Below, in pieces: positions 30,479 through 39,202 of a stretch of 64,000 nucleotides of DNA. Every line of letters begins with the position of its first letter. The first letter of the stretch is position 1. The stretch comes from Bog-473 sp963781955 (GTDB taxonomy: Bacteria; Actinomycetota; Acidimicrobiia; Acidimicrobiales; RAAP-2). The stretch covers positions 1,240,001 through 1,304,000 of the forward strand of contig CAWAHU010000001.1 of assembly GCA_963781955.1 (NCBI GenBank), in the 5' to 3' direction. The position numbers were made by a program, and so were the translations under genes. Under the pieces are notes generated by a model. That model worked only from the letters and a program-made list of their open reading frames with translations, was not told the DNA's origin and searched no databases.

Positions 30479-32446
30479 ATGGCGTCGAACCCGTTGCGCG
30501 GCATCCCGCTCCTCGAGGACCTCCCCGCGCTCGAAGGGATGCGGGTGCTGGTCCGGGTCGATTTCAACGTCCCGCTCCACATCGGCGTGCGGGGCGTGGC
30601 GACCGTGGCCGACGACTTCCGGATCAAGGCCGCAGTGCCCACCCTGCAACGTCTGCTCGACGAGGGCGCCGAGGTGGTGGCCGCCTCGCACTTGGGGCGA
30701 CCGTCGGGTGCCCCGGACCCCCGTTGGGAGATGGACCCGGTGCGGGCGCGTCTCGAGGCGCTCTGCCCCGGGGTCGAGCTGACCGAGAACCTCCGCTTCG
30801 ACCCGGGCGAGAAGGCCAACGACCCCGCCTTCGTGCGGCGCCTGATCGACGGGTTCGGCGCCTACGTGGACGAGGCGTTCGGGGCCGCCCACCGGGCTCA
30901 CGCCTCCATCGTCGGGCCTCCGCAGTTCCTGCCCAGCGCGGCGGGCCTGCGCTTCGCCCGGGAGATCGAGGTCCTCGGGGGGATCCTCGAGGACCCGGCC
31001 CGGCCCTTCGTAGCCGTCGTCGGCGGCGCCAAGGTGGCGGACAAGCTCGAGGTGCTGAAGGTGCTCGCCACCAAGGTGGACACCCTCGTCGTCGGCGGCG
31101 GCATGGCCTACACCTTCCTGGCCGCCCGGGGGCAGCACGTGGGCAGCTCGCTCCTCGACGAGTCGCACCTCGAGGACTGCCGGGCCCTGCTCGACTCGAA
31201 CGTGCGCATCCTCCTGCCCAGCGACACCCGGGCCCTGGAGCCCGGCGGCACCTTCGGTCCGCCCACCGAGGGCTTCGAGCCCCGGGGGAGCGTCAAGGTC
31301 ATTGAGGGGGACCTGCCCGACGGTTGGACCGGCCTCGACATCGGACCGGACTCGGCGGCCGCGTTCGCCGAGGTGGTGGCCGCGGCGGGGACGGTGCTGT
31401 GGAACGGACCGCTCGGGGCCTTCGAGGATCACCGCTTCGGGGACGGCACCCGGGTGGTGGCCGAGGCGGTGGCCAACTGCCCGGGCTTCTCGGTCGTGGG
31501 CGGCGGCGACAGCGCCAGCGCGCTGGACGAACTGGGTCTGTCGGACCAGGTGGGCTACCTCTCGACGGGCGGGGGGGCCTCCCTGACGTTCATTGAGTCA
31601 GAGGGGCACCTGCCCGGCATCGACGCCCTGCGCCGGCGCGCCCAACGCGCCCCAGGGGTGAGCGCTCGCCGCCCGCTGATCAGCGGGAACTGGAAGATGC
31701 ACCACGACCACATCGAGGCGCTGCACACCGTGCGCGACCTCGGGCTCCGGCTCAAGGCCGAGGACGTGGCTCTCGTGGACGTGTCGGTTCACCCACCCTT
31801 CACCGATCTGCGGACGGTTCAGACGCTGGTGGAGAAGGAGCACATCCCGGTCGCCCTGGGGGCCCAGCACTGCTCCGACGAGGACGCCGGGGCCCGTACC
31901 GGAGAGGTGAGCCCACGCTTCTTGGCCCGCCTGGGCACCACCTACGTCATCGTGGGCCACTCCGAGCGGCGCACCCTCTACGCGATGGACGACGCCACCG
32001 TGGCCGCCACCCTGCGGGCGGTCCTCCGCCACGAGATGACCCCGGTGGTCTGCGTGGGGGAGAGCGAGGAGCAACGGGACCGGGGGCAGACCGAGGGCGT
32101 CCTGGAGGAGCAGGTCCTGGCCGCCCTGACCGGGCTGCCGGGCGACGTCGTCGGGGGCCTGGTCATCGCCTACGAGCCCATCTGGGCCATCGGGACGGGC
32201 AGGGCGGCGACGGCGGTCGACGCCGAGGACGCCTGCGTGTTCATCCGCTCCCTGGTGGCCAAGCTGGGCGGTGACGAGGCGGCGGCCGCCGTCCGCCTGC
32301 AGTACGGGGGGTCGGTCAACGCCGAGAACGCCGAGGACCTGATGGCCGAGCCGGACGTCGACGGGCTCCTGGTCGGAGGGGCGAGCCTGGAGGCGGCCTC
32401 CTTCACCGACATCATCCGGACCGCCGGCGCCTGCTACCGTTCCTAG
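30479..32446 (+). CDS. pgk-tpiA: Fused phosphoglycerate kinase - triosephosphate isomerase
   Basis: 655 residues in one frame. Residues 1-~392 are PGK: RVLVRVDFNVPL, ASHLGRPSG, ENLRFDPGE, VVGGAKVADKLEVL, GGGMAYTFLAARG, LWNGPLGAFE and LSTGGGASLTF. Residues ~394-655 are TPI: SGNWKMH with the catalytic Lys at ~406, VGHSERR with the catalytic His at ~494, AYEPIWAIGTG with the catalytic Glu at ~566, and YGGSVNAEN with DGLLVGGA. The junction is an Arg-rich ~15-residue linker with no stop; a GTG at 31658 could serve as an internal TPI start. Thermotoga also makes a PGK-TPI fusion. A missing base removing a pgk stop cannot be ruled out, but this part of the window shows no other frame errors. Confidence 0.93.
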   Translation: MASNPLRGIPLLEDLPALEGMRVLVRVDFNVPLHIGVRGVATVADDFRIKAAVPTLQRLLDEGAEVVAASHLGRPSGAPDPRWEMDPVRARLEALCPGVELTENLRFDPGEKANDPAFVRRLIDGFGAYVDEAFGAAHRAHASIVGPPQFLPSAAGLRFAREIEVLGGILEDPARPFVAVVGGAKVADKLEVLKVLATKVDTLVVGGGMAYTFLAARGQHVGSSLLDESHLEDCRALLDSNVRILLPSDTRALEPGGTFGPPTEGFEPRGSVKVIEGDLPDGWTGLDIGPDSAAAFAEVVAAAGTVLWNGPLGAFEDHRFGDGTRVVAEAVANCPGFSVVGGGDSASALDELGLSDQVGYLSTGGGASLTFIESEGHLPGIDALRRRAQRAPGVSARRPLISGNWKMHHDHIEALHTVRDLGLRLKAEDVALVDVSVHPPFTDLRTVQTLVEKEHIPVALGAQHCSDEDAGARTGEVSPRFLARLGTTYVIVGHSERRTLYAMDDATVAATLRAVLRHEMTPVVCVGESEEQRDRGQTEGVLEEQVLAALTGLPGDVVGGLVIAYEPIWAIGTGRAATAVDAEDACVFIRSLVAKLGGDEAAAAVRLQYGGSVNAENAEDLMAEPDVDGLLVGGASLEAASFTDIIRTAGACYRS

Positions 32447-32488
32447 GCTGATCAGGCGACGTCAGGCCGCGAGTTGGAGGCCCTTCCG

Positions 32489-32737
32489 GTGTTGGCAACC
32501 TTGGACGCACTCACATGGGTGTACATCGTGGTCGAAGTGCTGTCCGCACTGGGCCTCATCTTCCTTATCCTCATGCACAGCGGGAAGGGAGGGGGACTCT
32601 CCGACATGTTCGGTGGCAGCGTGGGCGCGGCGGCCCAGGGCTCGACGGTAGTGGAGCGAAACCTTGACCGCATCACGGTCACCGTGGCGATCATCTTCGC
32701 GCTGGCGACGATCACGCTGGATCTCAGACTGCAGTGA
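32489..32737 (+). CDS. secG: Preprotein translocase subunit SecG
   Basis: 82 residues from GTG 32489, chosen because GGAGG lies 8 bases upstream; an in-frame TTG 15 bases earlier overlaps that site. Two membrane helices (residues ~6-30 and 55-80) flank the conserved loop LMHSGKGGGLSDMFGG. SecG assists SecYE in protein export. It follows pgk-tpiA, the usual actinobacterial order, and its stop overlaps the next GTG. Confidence 0.93.
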   Translation: MLATLDALTWVYIVVEVLSALGLIFLILMHSGKGGGLSDMFGGSVGAAAQGSTVVERNLDRITVTVAIIFALATITLDLRLQ

Positions 32738-34548
32738 CCGGCCGGGGCGCTGGCCCCCGGCGCGGGCGCTGGGCGGCCGGGGCACTGGGGGCATTGGCGC
32801 TGCTCCTCACGGCCTGCGGCACCACCAGCACCAACAGCGGCACGACGACGGTGACGTACGTCGCGGTGCCCGGGGGGCGGATCTCCTTCGGCACCACACA
32901 GGCCCCGACCGGGTGCAACCCGCACACGCCACTCGGTGACACCCCAGGCACCCGGACGATCCTCGGCGCCGTGCTGCCGAGCCCGTTCGTGGTGAACGGC
33001 AGCGGCGTTCCGACGGCCAACTCGCAGCTCATCAACTCCTCCGAGCTCATCAACACCAAGCCCGAGACCATCGTGTACACCTTGAACCCCAAGGCAGTGT
33101 GGTCTGACGGGGTGCCGATCAGCGCCGCCGACTTCGAGTACGCATGGCAGCAGCAACGCGGGGACGAGACGGTTCCGGCGGACCAGGTCTCGAGCATCGC
33201 CGGCTACCGCGACATCGCCTCGGTCACGGGCTCCAACGGAGGGCAGACGGTCACGGTCAAGTTCAAGACCACGTTCGCGGACTGGCAGATGCTCTTCGAC
33301 AACCTGCTGCCGGCCCACGTGATGGAGAAGGTCGGATGGGACCCGCCCTGCTCCACCGTGAACCCGGCGGTCGACCTCTCCGGGGGCCCGTTCAAGATCG
33401 ACGCCGTCGCCGCCGACCGGATCACGTTGGTGCAGAACCCCAAGTGGTGGGGCACCCCGGCCAATGCTCGCTCGGTCACCGTTCACATCGCTTCGTCCAC
33501 CGACCAGCTGGGCCAGTGGATGGCGTCCCGGTTCGTGCAGGTGGCGCAGCCAGAGACGGTCACGCCGCAGTTCCTCACCGAGATGACCGGCCTCCCGAAC
33601 GCCCAGAGCGAGGTGGACACCTCGGCCGATCTGCTGCAGCTCGACATGGCGAGCTCCATGGACAGCACGCTGTCGCCGGATATCCGCGTGGCCATCGCGC
33701 TCAGCATCAACCGTCAGGACCTGGTGAACCGCCAGGCCAGCTGGGCCGTCCCCGGCCTGGCGGTGGCGGGCAGCCACCTGATGATCCAGGGCCAGCAGAA
33801 CTACAAGCCGACCTCATCGGGCGCCAGCACGACGACCGTACCGGCCCCGAGCTCGTCGACCTCGACCACCGTCATCGGGGCCGGAGGGAGTGTGAACTTC
33901 CCGGTCACGCCGGTCCCGTCCCAGGCGACCTCCCTGATCGAGGCGACCGGCCTGGTGCGTTCGCCGGGTGAGCCCTACTACCACTTCGCGTTCGGGGCGC
34001 CGTACCAGCTCCACATCGCCTACGACGCCAGCGACCCCTGGGCGGCAGCAGCAGCGCCGGTGGTCATGGACGAGCTCAAGAGCGCCGGCCTCGACACCAC
34101 GCTCTACGCCGTCGACGGAACCGCCAAGGCGGGGGCCGTGCTGGCCAACGGCTACACCGACCTGGCGTTGCTGCCGGTGAGCTTCACCCCCTACATGAGC
34201 CAGACGCAGGCCTGGTATACGAATTCCCTCGGCCCGGCGGGCAAGAACGGCTCGCAGAATTGGACCGGGTACGCCAACGACCAGTTCGACCACACGGTGC
34301 AGACGGCATCCCAGCAGCTCAACCCGAACACGGCCCAGACCTACTACAACCAGGCGGACACCCAGCTCTGGGACGACATGGTGTCCCTACCTCTCTACGC
34401 CGAACCCACGGCCATCGCCTGGAGCAGGAGCATCGGCGGGGTCACGCCGACCCCCCGCAGCGACAGCCTGCTCTGGTACGCGCAGCTCTGGGCGGTCCGC
34501 AAGGCGGAGTCCACCAGCAACACGACGCCGTCGCTGCCCGGGCAGTAG
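32734..34548 (+). CDS. ABC-transporter substrate-binding lipoprotein (SBP_bac_5, oligopeptide type)
   Basis: 604 residues. Signal peptide ending in the lipobox LLTAC (Cys ~30), so anchored to the outer face of the membrane. The family 5 fold is recognised from ISFGTTQAPTGCNPHTPLGD, then VYTLNPKAVWSDGVPISAADFEYAW and a long C-terminal lobe ending in WDDMVSLPLYAEPTAIAW. A Ser/Thr-rich insertion (~residues 358-380) splits the second lobe. Peptides or nickel-like ligands are typical of the family. No permease or ATPase genes accompany it, so it may be an orphan. GTG start overlaps the secG stop (GTGA). Confidence 0.88.
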   Translation: MTGRGAGPRRGRWAAGALGALALLLTACGTTSTNSGTTTVTYVAVPGGRISFGTTQAPTGCNPHTPLGDTPGTRTILGAVLPSPFVVNGSGVPTANSQLINSSELINTKPETIVYTLNPKAVWSDGVPISAADFEYAWQQQRGDETVPADQVSSIAGYRDIASVTGSNGGQTVTVKFKTTFADWQMLFDNLLPAHVMEKVGWDPPCSTVNPAVDLSGGPFKIDAVAADRITLVQNPKWWGTPANARSVTVHIASSTDQLGQWMASRFVQVAQPETVTPQFLTEMTGLPNAQSEVDTSADLLQLDMASSMDSTLSPDIRVAIALSINRQDLVNRQASWAVPGLAVAGSHLMIQGQQNYKPTSSGASTTTVPAPSSSTSTTVIGAGGSVNFPVTPVPSQATSLIEATGLVRSPGEPYYHFAFGAPYQLHIAYDASDPWAAAAAPVVMDELKSAGLDTTLYAVDGTAKAGAVLANGYTDLALLPVSFTPYMSQTQAWYTNSLGPAGKNGSQNWTGYANDQFDHTVQTASQQLNPNTAQTYYNQADTQLWDDMVSLPLYAEPTAIAWSRSIGGVTPTPRSDSLLWYAQLWAVRKAESTSNTTPSLPGQ

Positions 34549-34567
34549 GGCGCGCTACGATCTTCCT

Positions 34568-34589
34568 CCGCCGCATCTCGGTGCGGCGG
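34568..34589 (+). terminator. Hairpin after the substrate-binding protein gene
   Basis: CCGCCGCA / TGCGGCGG, 8-bp stem with a 6-nt loop, between the stop and the tRNA gene. Confidence 0.6.
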
Positions 34590-34594
34590 GTCAC

Positions 34595-34678
34595 GTCGGA
34601 GTGGCGGAATAGGCAGACGCGCTAGCTTGAGGGGCTAGTGCCCGCAAGGGCGTGGGGGTTCAAGTCCCCCCTCCGACA
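34595..34678 (+). tRNA. tRNA-Leu (GAG)
   Basis: The acceptor arms GTCGGAG / CTCCGAC pair over 7 bp with discriminator A. The anticodon stem CTAGC / GCTAG encloses the loop TTGAGGG, giving anticodon GAG. The long variable arm (TGCCCGCAAGGGCGT) is the class II form expected of leucine tRNA. The T-arm is GGGGGTTCAAGTCCCCC. CCA is not encoded. Its 3' end is the repeated att core of the island that follows. Confidence 0.97.
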
Positions 34679-35226
34679 CGCACCTGAGCACACGCGGCCT
34701 GGCCTCGACGGTGACCTGGTCCGGCTCGTCCGGGTGGTACGTGATCCGCAGGCCCATGGTCTCCCCGTAGATCGCTGCACGCTGCTCGGGTGTCGCCTTG
34801 GCCAGTGACCGCAGAACCTTGCGCTGCGAGGTCACCAACCCGGATGTCGGCCTCGGAGAGCCGCTGAGCGGTCGATGCGGTCGACGCCAGCTCGCGCTCG
34901 GCGTGGGCACGGTAGGCCTCGACCTCCTTGATCCAGCCGGCCACGACAGCCGGGTCGGCCCCGGCCTCGAGGGCGGAGCGGTACTTGGCCAGCCGGGTGT
35001 CGCAGTCGGCGAGCTGGCAACGCGCCGCCTCGGCCCGTGCGACTGCACCGTCGTCGGGCTCCTGCGCCGCTGCCAGTGCGGCCACGGCGCCGTCGAGGTT
35101 CTTCGGGTCGAACACGGAGAGCAGCCACTCGTCGAGGCCCGGCAGCAGGTCGCCTTCGCGCACGTAGACGATGCTGGGGTGATTGCCCGTCGCCCCGACC
35201 GACGCTCGATTAGATGACAACTCCAC
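34660..35226 (-). pseudogene. C-terminal remnant of a site-specific recombinase
   Basis: About 180 residues of the C-terminal part of a large serine-recombinase-type protein. It has HPSIVYVREGDLLPGLDEWL, FDPKNLDGAVAALAAAQ and the coiled-coil region with DCDTRLAKYRSALEAGADP. One frame shift at ~34845 then leads to LVTSQRKVLRSLAKATPEQ and ITYHPDEPDQVTVEARP. The catalytic N-terminal domain is missing. Its 3' end runs into the tRNA-Leu gene, with the last residues (VRVGGGT) encoded by the complement of the tRNA acceptor end. This is common for integrases sitting at their own attachment site. Not functional. Confidence 0.75.
34664..34678 (+). repeat. Attachment-site core 1, 3' end of tRNA-Leu
   Basis: GTCCCCCCTCCGACA, repeated exactly at 49710-49724. 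The last 10 bases plus CG (CCCTCCGACACG) recur at 39149-39160. Confidence 0.75.
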
Positions 35227-35357
35227 TCAGGAATGCATTGATGATGCCTTAGGACAGACCACGGCGGGGCCGGGCGGGACCCCTGAGCGAACCTGGCACT
35301 GGCCCGCAGCCATTCAGACCCGATGGGGCTCAAGAACCCCAATCTGGCCGCGGACCA

Positions 35358-36107
35358 TCAGCGATACTCCGGATTTGGGTAGTCGAAGCGGCAGCCGGCA
35401 TCCCAGGCGGAGCGCTGGTTGCCATGGACCGGGATCCCTCCTGCATCCTTCAACATGCGTGCCAGATGGAGGAGGTTCCAGGTCATGAAGGTGGCGTTGC
35501 GATTGGTGAAGTCGTTGTCGAGCCCGCCCGAACCTGGGTCGAGGTAAGACGGGCCGGGACCGGCCTCGCCGATCCACCCGGCGTCGGCTTGTGGCGGAAT
35601 GACGTAGCCCAGGTGCTGGAGCGAGTACAGGATGTTCATGGCGCAATGCTTCACGCCGTCCTCGTTGCCGGTCACGAGACAGCCCGCGACACCGCCGTAG
35701 AAGGCGTACTGTCCGGCCTCGTTGAGCAGGTGTGAGTTCCCATAGAGCCGCTCAATTACCTTCGTACAGACGGAGGTCTTCTCTCCCAGCCAAATGGCTG
35801 TGCAGAGCACCAAGATGTTCGCTGCCTGCACCTGCTCGAAGATCGCCGGCCACTCATCGACCTCCCAGCCATGTTCCGTCATGTCCGGCCAGACACCCGT
35901 GGCGATCTGGTGATCGACGGCGCGGACCACGTCAACGGTGACGCCCTGCCGGCGCATGATCTCCATGGACCGGTCGGCTAGTCCTTGTGTGTGCGATATC
36001 TCAGGCGAACGCTTCAAGGTGCAGTTGATGTAGAGGGCTCGCAGGTCGCTGAAGTCCCACTGGCTCTGCTCGCAGAGCGCCTCTTGTTGGCTGGAAAGTT
36101 GGGTCAT
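35358..36107 (-). CDS. NADPH-dependent FMN reductase / flavodoxin-fold protein
   Basis: 249 residues with the flavodoxin-like reductase fold. After ~25 residues comes LRALYINCTLKRSP, the flavin-phosphate loop strand. DVVRAVDHQIATGVWPDM, then ANILVLCTAIWLGEKTSVCTKVIERL and FYGGVAGCLVTGNEDGVKH follow, as in WrbA/FMN_red proteins. It probably reduces flavin or quinones using NAD(P)H. It lies downstream of the sigma/anti-sigma pair on the same strand. A ~100-bp copy of its 3' end occurs at 59339-59440. Visibly less G+C-rich than the core genes. Confidence 0.85.
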   Translation of the reverse strand: MTQLSSQQEALCEQSQWDFSDLRALYINCTLKRSPEISHTQGLADRSMEIMRRQGVTVDVVRAVDHQIATGVWPDMTEHGWEVDEWPAIFEQVQAANILVLCTAIWLGEKTSVCTKVIERLYGNSHLLNEAGQYAFYGGVAGCLVTGNEDGVKHCAMNILYSLQHLGYVIPPQADAGWIGEAGPGPSYLDPGSGGLDNDFTNRNATFMTWNLLHLARMLKDAGGIPVHGNQRSAWDAGCRFDYPNPEYR

Positions 36108-36183
36108 CCGTGCTCCTTGCTCTTCGTCCGTCGATGGTGGGTCGTGAAGGATTCAAGTTCTTCGCTCACCGCGGAGACTCGAG

Positions 36184-36438
36184 TTACTCAGATCGCCAGC
36201 GTCGGTACAGCTCGGTGAGGTCCGCCTGGGCCTCAGGCGTCAGGTCGTCGGGCTCGACGGTACCGGTCATCTCGATGGTCACCTTGATCTGCTCCAAGTA
36301 GGCGGAGCAGTTGGGACAGCCTCGAAGGTGCGCCTCGAAGCGACGCCGGTCTCGACGTGAGAGCGATCCCTCGAGGTACTCCGTGACCAGCTCGACCGCC
36401 TCCTGGCACACGATGTCCTTGCGTCGCAATGAGAGCAT
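36184..36438 (-). CDS. Zinc-finger (ZAS) anti-sigma factor
   Basis: 84 residues. The N-terminal half is a zinc-binding anti-sigma domain: a Cys at ~11, then FEAHLRGCPNCSAYLEQ with the His-x3-Cys-x2-Cys motif. There is no membrane helix, so it is a soluble anti-sigma like RsrA, which releases its sigma factor when the zinc thiols are oxidised. It starts 4 bases after the ECF sigma stop, so it is its likely partner. Redox control is inferred from the motif and the nearby flavin reductase. Confidence 0.85.
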   Translation of the reverse strand: MLSLRRKDIVCQEAVELVTEYLEGSLSRRDRRRFEAHLRGCPNCSAYLEQIKVTIEMTGTVEPDDLTPEAQADLTELYRRWRSE

Positions 36439-36442
36439 GGAT

Positions 36443-37096
36443 TCAAGCCTTCGCTATGTGAGCTTCGAGGATCTCGCGTAGGCGAGTCCTGCCCCTGTGC
36501 AAGAGGATCCGTTGATTGCCGGCACTGATTTCGAGCAGATCACACACCTCGTCACTCGAGAGGCCTTCCATGTCGCGCAGCACGACGACCTGCCGCTGGC
36601 GCGGAGGAAGGTCCTCGAGGCCGGACTGGACGATCGGCCCCCAGGCCGCGGCGTCGACGCGGTCCTCGCTCTCCTCGGTCCACTGCTCGACCGGGTCGAC
36701 CCAGTGCCCGGTGGTGTCGAATCGAACCGGGTCGACAGCATGGTGCGGCTCGAGAGCTGCATGTCGCTGCTCGCGAGAGCCGGCTGAGCGTGCCCGGTTG
36801 ATGAGGATCCGGAAGAGCCACGTCTTGAACGCGGAGCGCCCCTCGAACCTTTCGATGCCTCTCACGACTCCCATCCAGGTGTCCTGAACTGCTTCCTCGG
36901 CAACGGCGCGGCTGGGGACATAGGTTCGAGCCAAGCGCAGCAAGGGCTGCTGATAGCGCGCCACCATCGTCACGAACGCATCCTCGTCGCCGCTGCGCAA
37001 GCGGGTGAGCAACTCGAGGTCCGTGTCCACGATCCGCAGCGTAGGTCTCGGAGCGGTACGGAAGACAGCACCGGTCGTCCGGGTCGGTCGGGCCAT
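36443..37096 (-). CDS. ECF-family RNA polymerase sigma factor
   Basis: 217 residues from ATG 37096; GTG 37030 is an alternative start nearer the conserved region. Region 2 reads DEDAFVTMVARYQQPLLRLA, then AEEAVQDTWMGVVRGIERFEG and FKTWLFRILINRA. Region 4 reads LEDLPPRQRQVVVLRDMEGLSSDEVCDLL and ends in a helix-turn-helix. The order sigma then zinc-finger anti-sigma is the standard ECF module. It diverges from the secreted propeller gene at 37265, a possible target. No clear GGAAC/CGT-type ECF promoter was found in the intergenic region by eye. Confidence 0.9.
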   Translation of the reverse strand: MARPTRTTGAVFRTAPRPTLRIVDTDLELLTRLRSGDEDAFVTMVARYQQPLLRLARTYVPSRAVAEEAVQDTWMGVVRGIERFEGRSAFKTWLFRILINRARSAGSREQRHAALEPHHAVDPVRFDTTGHWVDPVEQWTEESEDRVDAAAWGPIVQSGLEDLPPRQRQVVVLRDMEGLSSDEVCDLLEISAGNQRILLHRGRTRLREILEAHIAKA

Positions 37097-37264
37097 TCCT
37101 CGCCGCTTCGTTGAGCACCGACTGCTGGGCACACATCTCCCGTCCTCGCGGGGTCGGAAGCCGTTACGGGCCGGCCGGACGCGCTGGTCGACCCGCACGT
37201 AACGCGGACGACCGACGAGCGGACTGTGCATGGTGACGTACCCATCGAATATGGAGGAGATGCA

Positions 37265-38413
37265 ATGAGGAGACGGTTTCGACTCACTGTCGGTGCGGGA
37301 GCGATCGCGGGGCTCTCGACCCTGGTTGCGCCCGCTGTCGCAGGTGCAGACGCCCCGCCCGTACCCGCCTTCGCAAACGGCGCCGGTCACGTCGTCTTCG
37401 TGCAAACCGACAACACCGCGGGGAACCAGGTCGTTGCCTACGACCGGGCCGGCGATGGCAGCCTGGCCCCGGCCGGCACCTACAACACCGGCGGACTGGG
37501 TGGTCAGCTGACCGGTTCGGTTGTCGATCACCTGGCGTCTCAGGGGTCCCTCATCTACGACGCACGCAGCCAATCGCTCTACGCCGTGAACGCGGGCAGC
37601 AACACGGTGTCGGTCTTTGCAGTTCGAGGAGACCGGCTCTCGTTGCGGCAAGTGGTGAGCTCTGGCGGCACATTCCCCGTCAGTGTTGCCGTGCACGGAA
37701 GCCTCGTCTATGTCCTCAACGCCGAGAACGGTGGGACGGTTCAGGGCTACGTGAACTTCTTCGGCCATCTCTTCGCCCTTCCGGGATCGAACCGTGCTCT
37801 TGGTCTCAACCCGACGGCGACGCCGCAGTTCGTCAATACCCCTGGTCAGATCGCCTTCTCGCCTGACGGTTCCCAGGTGATCGTGACGACGAAGGCGAAC
37901 GGCAGCGCCATTGATGTCTTCGGTGTCGGGCGATTCGGGCTCCTTTCCCCGTCGCCCGTCGTCAATCCGGAGCCCGGTGCCGTGCCCTTTGCCATCTCCT
38001 TCGACGGGGCAGGACATCTCGTTATCGCTGAGGCGGGCACGAACGCCCTGGCCACCTTCAGTCTGAACCCGAGCGGGACCGTGTCGCCGATCAGTGCTGT
38101 GGGGACCGGTGCGGCGGCAACGTGCTGGGTGGCCCAGGCCCAGGGGTACTTCTACGCCTCCAACGCCGGCAGTGCCAACGTGAGCCAGTTCTCGGCCTCG
38201 ACCAGTGGTGCACTTGCACTGCTCGGACAGACGGGAACCGACCCTGGCACCGTTGACGCCTCGGCGTCCGTCGATGGGCAGTACCTCTATGTCCAGACCG
38301 GTGCAAACGGCATCGTCGATGCGTTCCACATTGGCGCCAACGGATCTCTGGCCCAGATCGGATCCGTGACGGTCCCAGGTGCTGTCGGGGGGGAAGGCAT
38401 CGTCGCCTTCTAG
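37265..38413 (+). CDS. Secreted lactonase-like seven-bladed propeller protein
   Basis: 382 residues from ATG 37265, which has GGAGGA 7 bases upstream. A signal peptide (RRRFRLTVGAGAIAGLSTLVAPAVAG) leads to a propeller of the 6-phosphogluconolactonase (PF10282) type. It has GHVVFVQTDNTAGNQVVAYDR, QSLYAVNAGSNTVSVFAV, GQIAFSPDGSQVIVTTKAN and GQYLYVQTGANGIVDAFHI. Being exported, it is unlikely to act in the pentose phosphate pathway; many such proteins have unknown ligands. Divergent from the sigma factor. A strong hairpin terminator follows. Confidence 0.85.
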   Translation: MRRRFRLTVGAGAIAGLSTLVAPAVAGADAPPVPAFANGAGHVVFVQTDNTAGNQVVAYDRAGDGSLAPAGTYNTGGLGGQLTGSVVDHLASQGSLIYDARSQSLYAVNAGSNTVSVFAVRGDRLSLRQVVSSGGTFPVSVAVHGSLVYVLNAENGGTVQGYVNFFGHLFALPGSNRALGLNPTATPQFVNTPGQIAFSPDGSQVIVTTKANGSAIDVFGVGRFGLLSPSPVVNPEPGAVPFAISFDGAGHLVIAEAGTNALATFSLNPSGTVSPISAVGTGAAATCWVAQAQGYFYASNAGSANVSQFSASTSGALALLGQTGTDPGTVDASASVDGQYLYVQTGANGIVDAFHIGANGSLAQIGSVTVPGAVGGEGIVAF

Positions 38414-38426
38414 CCCACGCCACTCT

Positions 38427-38467
38427 GCGACGGGCGGCGCCTCGGAGTTCGGGGCGCCGCCCGTCGC
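38427..38467 (+). terminator. Strong hairpin after the lactonase-like gene
   Basis: 15-bp perfect stem GCGACGGGCGGCGCC / GGCGCCGCCCGTCGC with an 11-nt loop, 14 bases after the stop. Confidence 0.8.
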
Positions 38468-38636
38468 GCGGCGGATCGCAGCTGAGCGACTTGCGGGAAC
38501 TCGGTGTCAAGCTCGACACATCGCGGAAGGGTTCCTCCAGCTGGGGACAGATGGGCGTCTGAGGAATACAGTGATCCAGTCAAACGCCCACAGACGAATG
38601 GTGTGCGAATGCCCACCAGCAAGGAGTTCACTTCCC

Positions 38637-38909
38637 GTGATTGCCGTCTACATCGTCACCAAGAATATGACTGTTCAGCAGCACGCCAAAGGGCGCGAGC
38701 GACTTCGTGAGGCCGGGGCACCGGAGAGCGCCATGAAGCTCCACTCATGTTTCGGTGAAGATGGTCAGCTTCAGGTCTTCGATGTTTGGGAGAGCCAGGA
38801 GGCGTTCGATGAGTTCCTCACATACCTCGGGCCGGTCATGGTGGAGCTGGGCATCGAGCTGGGACAGCCACCCGTCATCATGCCGGTTGTCGATCTTGTC
38901 CTGCAGTAG
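38637..38909 (+). CDS. Small dimeric alpha/beta-barrel (ABM/EthD-like) protein
   Basis: 90 residues from GTG 38637, preceded by AAGGAG at 38621-38626. It starts with a VIAVYIVTKNMT strand and ends with a V-V-D-L-V-L strand. The middle (DGQLQVFDVWESQEAFDEFL) matches the W-E-S-x-E-x-F block of antibiotic-biosynthesis-monooxygenase-like barrels. These small proteins dimerise and act as monooxygenases, isomerases or ligand binders. A second protein of this kind lies at 40992-41267. Confidence 0.65.
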   Translation: MIAVYIVTKNMTVQQHAKGRERLREAGAPESAMKLHSCFGEDGQLQVFDVWESQEAFDEFLTYLGPVMVELGIELGQPPVIMPVVDLVLQ

Positions 38910-39148
38910 CGGCTGGGCCTACGTGTACGCGCCTACGGTGTTATCTGCGGATGGCGGGGTGCACCGAGCAGTCCGCCCGAGTGCCCCCGTCGACTAGCCC
39001 CATTGCCACCGCAACTTCGCGAGCAGCGGAGAATCATCATGCTGTTTGAGGGTGCTGTGTTACAGGATTCGCACCCTGCCGGCCTTCGGCGGGCTTATCG
39101 TCGCAGGTCCAGAGGCCGAATCCGCCAATCGGGTTTCGCGTAGTCCGG

Positions 39149-39160
39149 CCCTCCGACACG
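39149..39160 (+). repeat. Attachment-site core 2
   Basis: CCCTCCGACACG matches the last bases of tRNA-Leu plus the following CG (34669-34680). It is followed by a tract (ctctga..agga..aacgcccggccgtg) also found after site 3 at 49710-49724. Confidence 0.6.
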
Positions 39161-39176
39161 TACTCTGAACAGGAAG

Positions 39177-39202
39177 AACGCCCGGCCGTGTGGCCGGGCG
39201 TT
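39177..39202 (-). terminator. Hairpin at the integrase 3' end
   Basis: AACGCCCGGCC / GGCCGGGCGTT, 11-bp stem, 4-nt loop. On the minus strand it is followed by a T-rich tract (TCTTCCTGTT). A degenerate copy is at 49738-49769. Confidence 0.75.

Noticed and set aside
37097..37264. ECF autoregulatory promoter between the sigma factor and the lactonase-like gene
   Set aside because: A GGAAC/CGT-type pair at proper spacing could not be found by eye on either strand.
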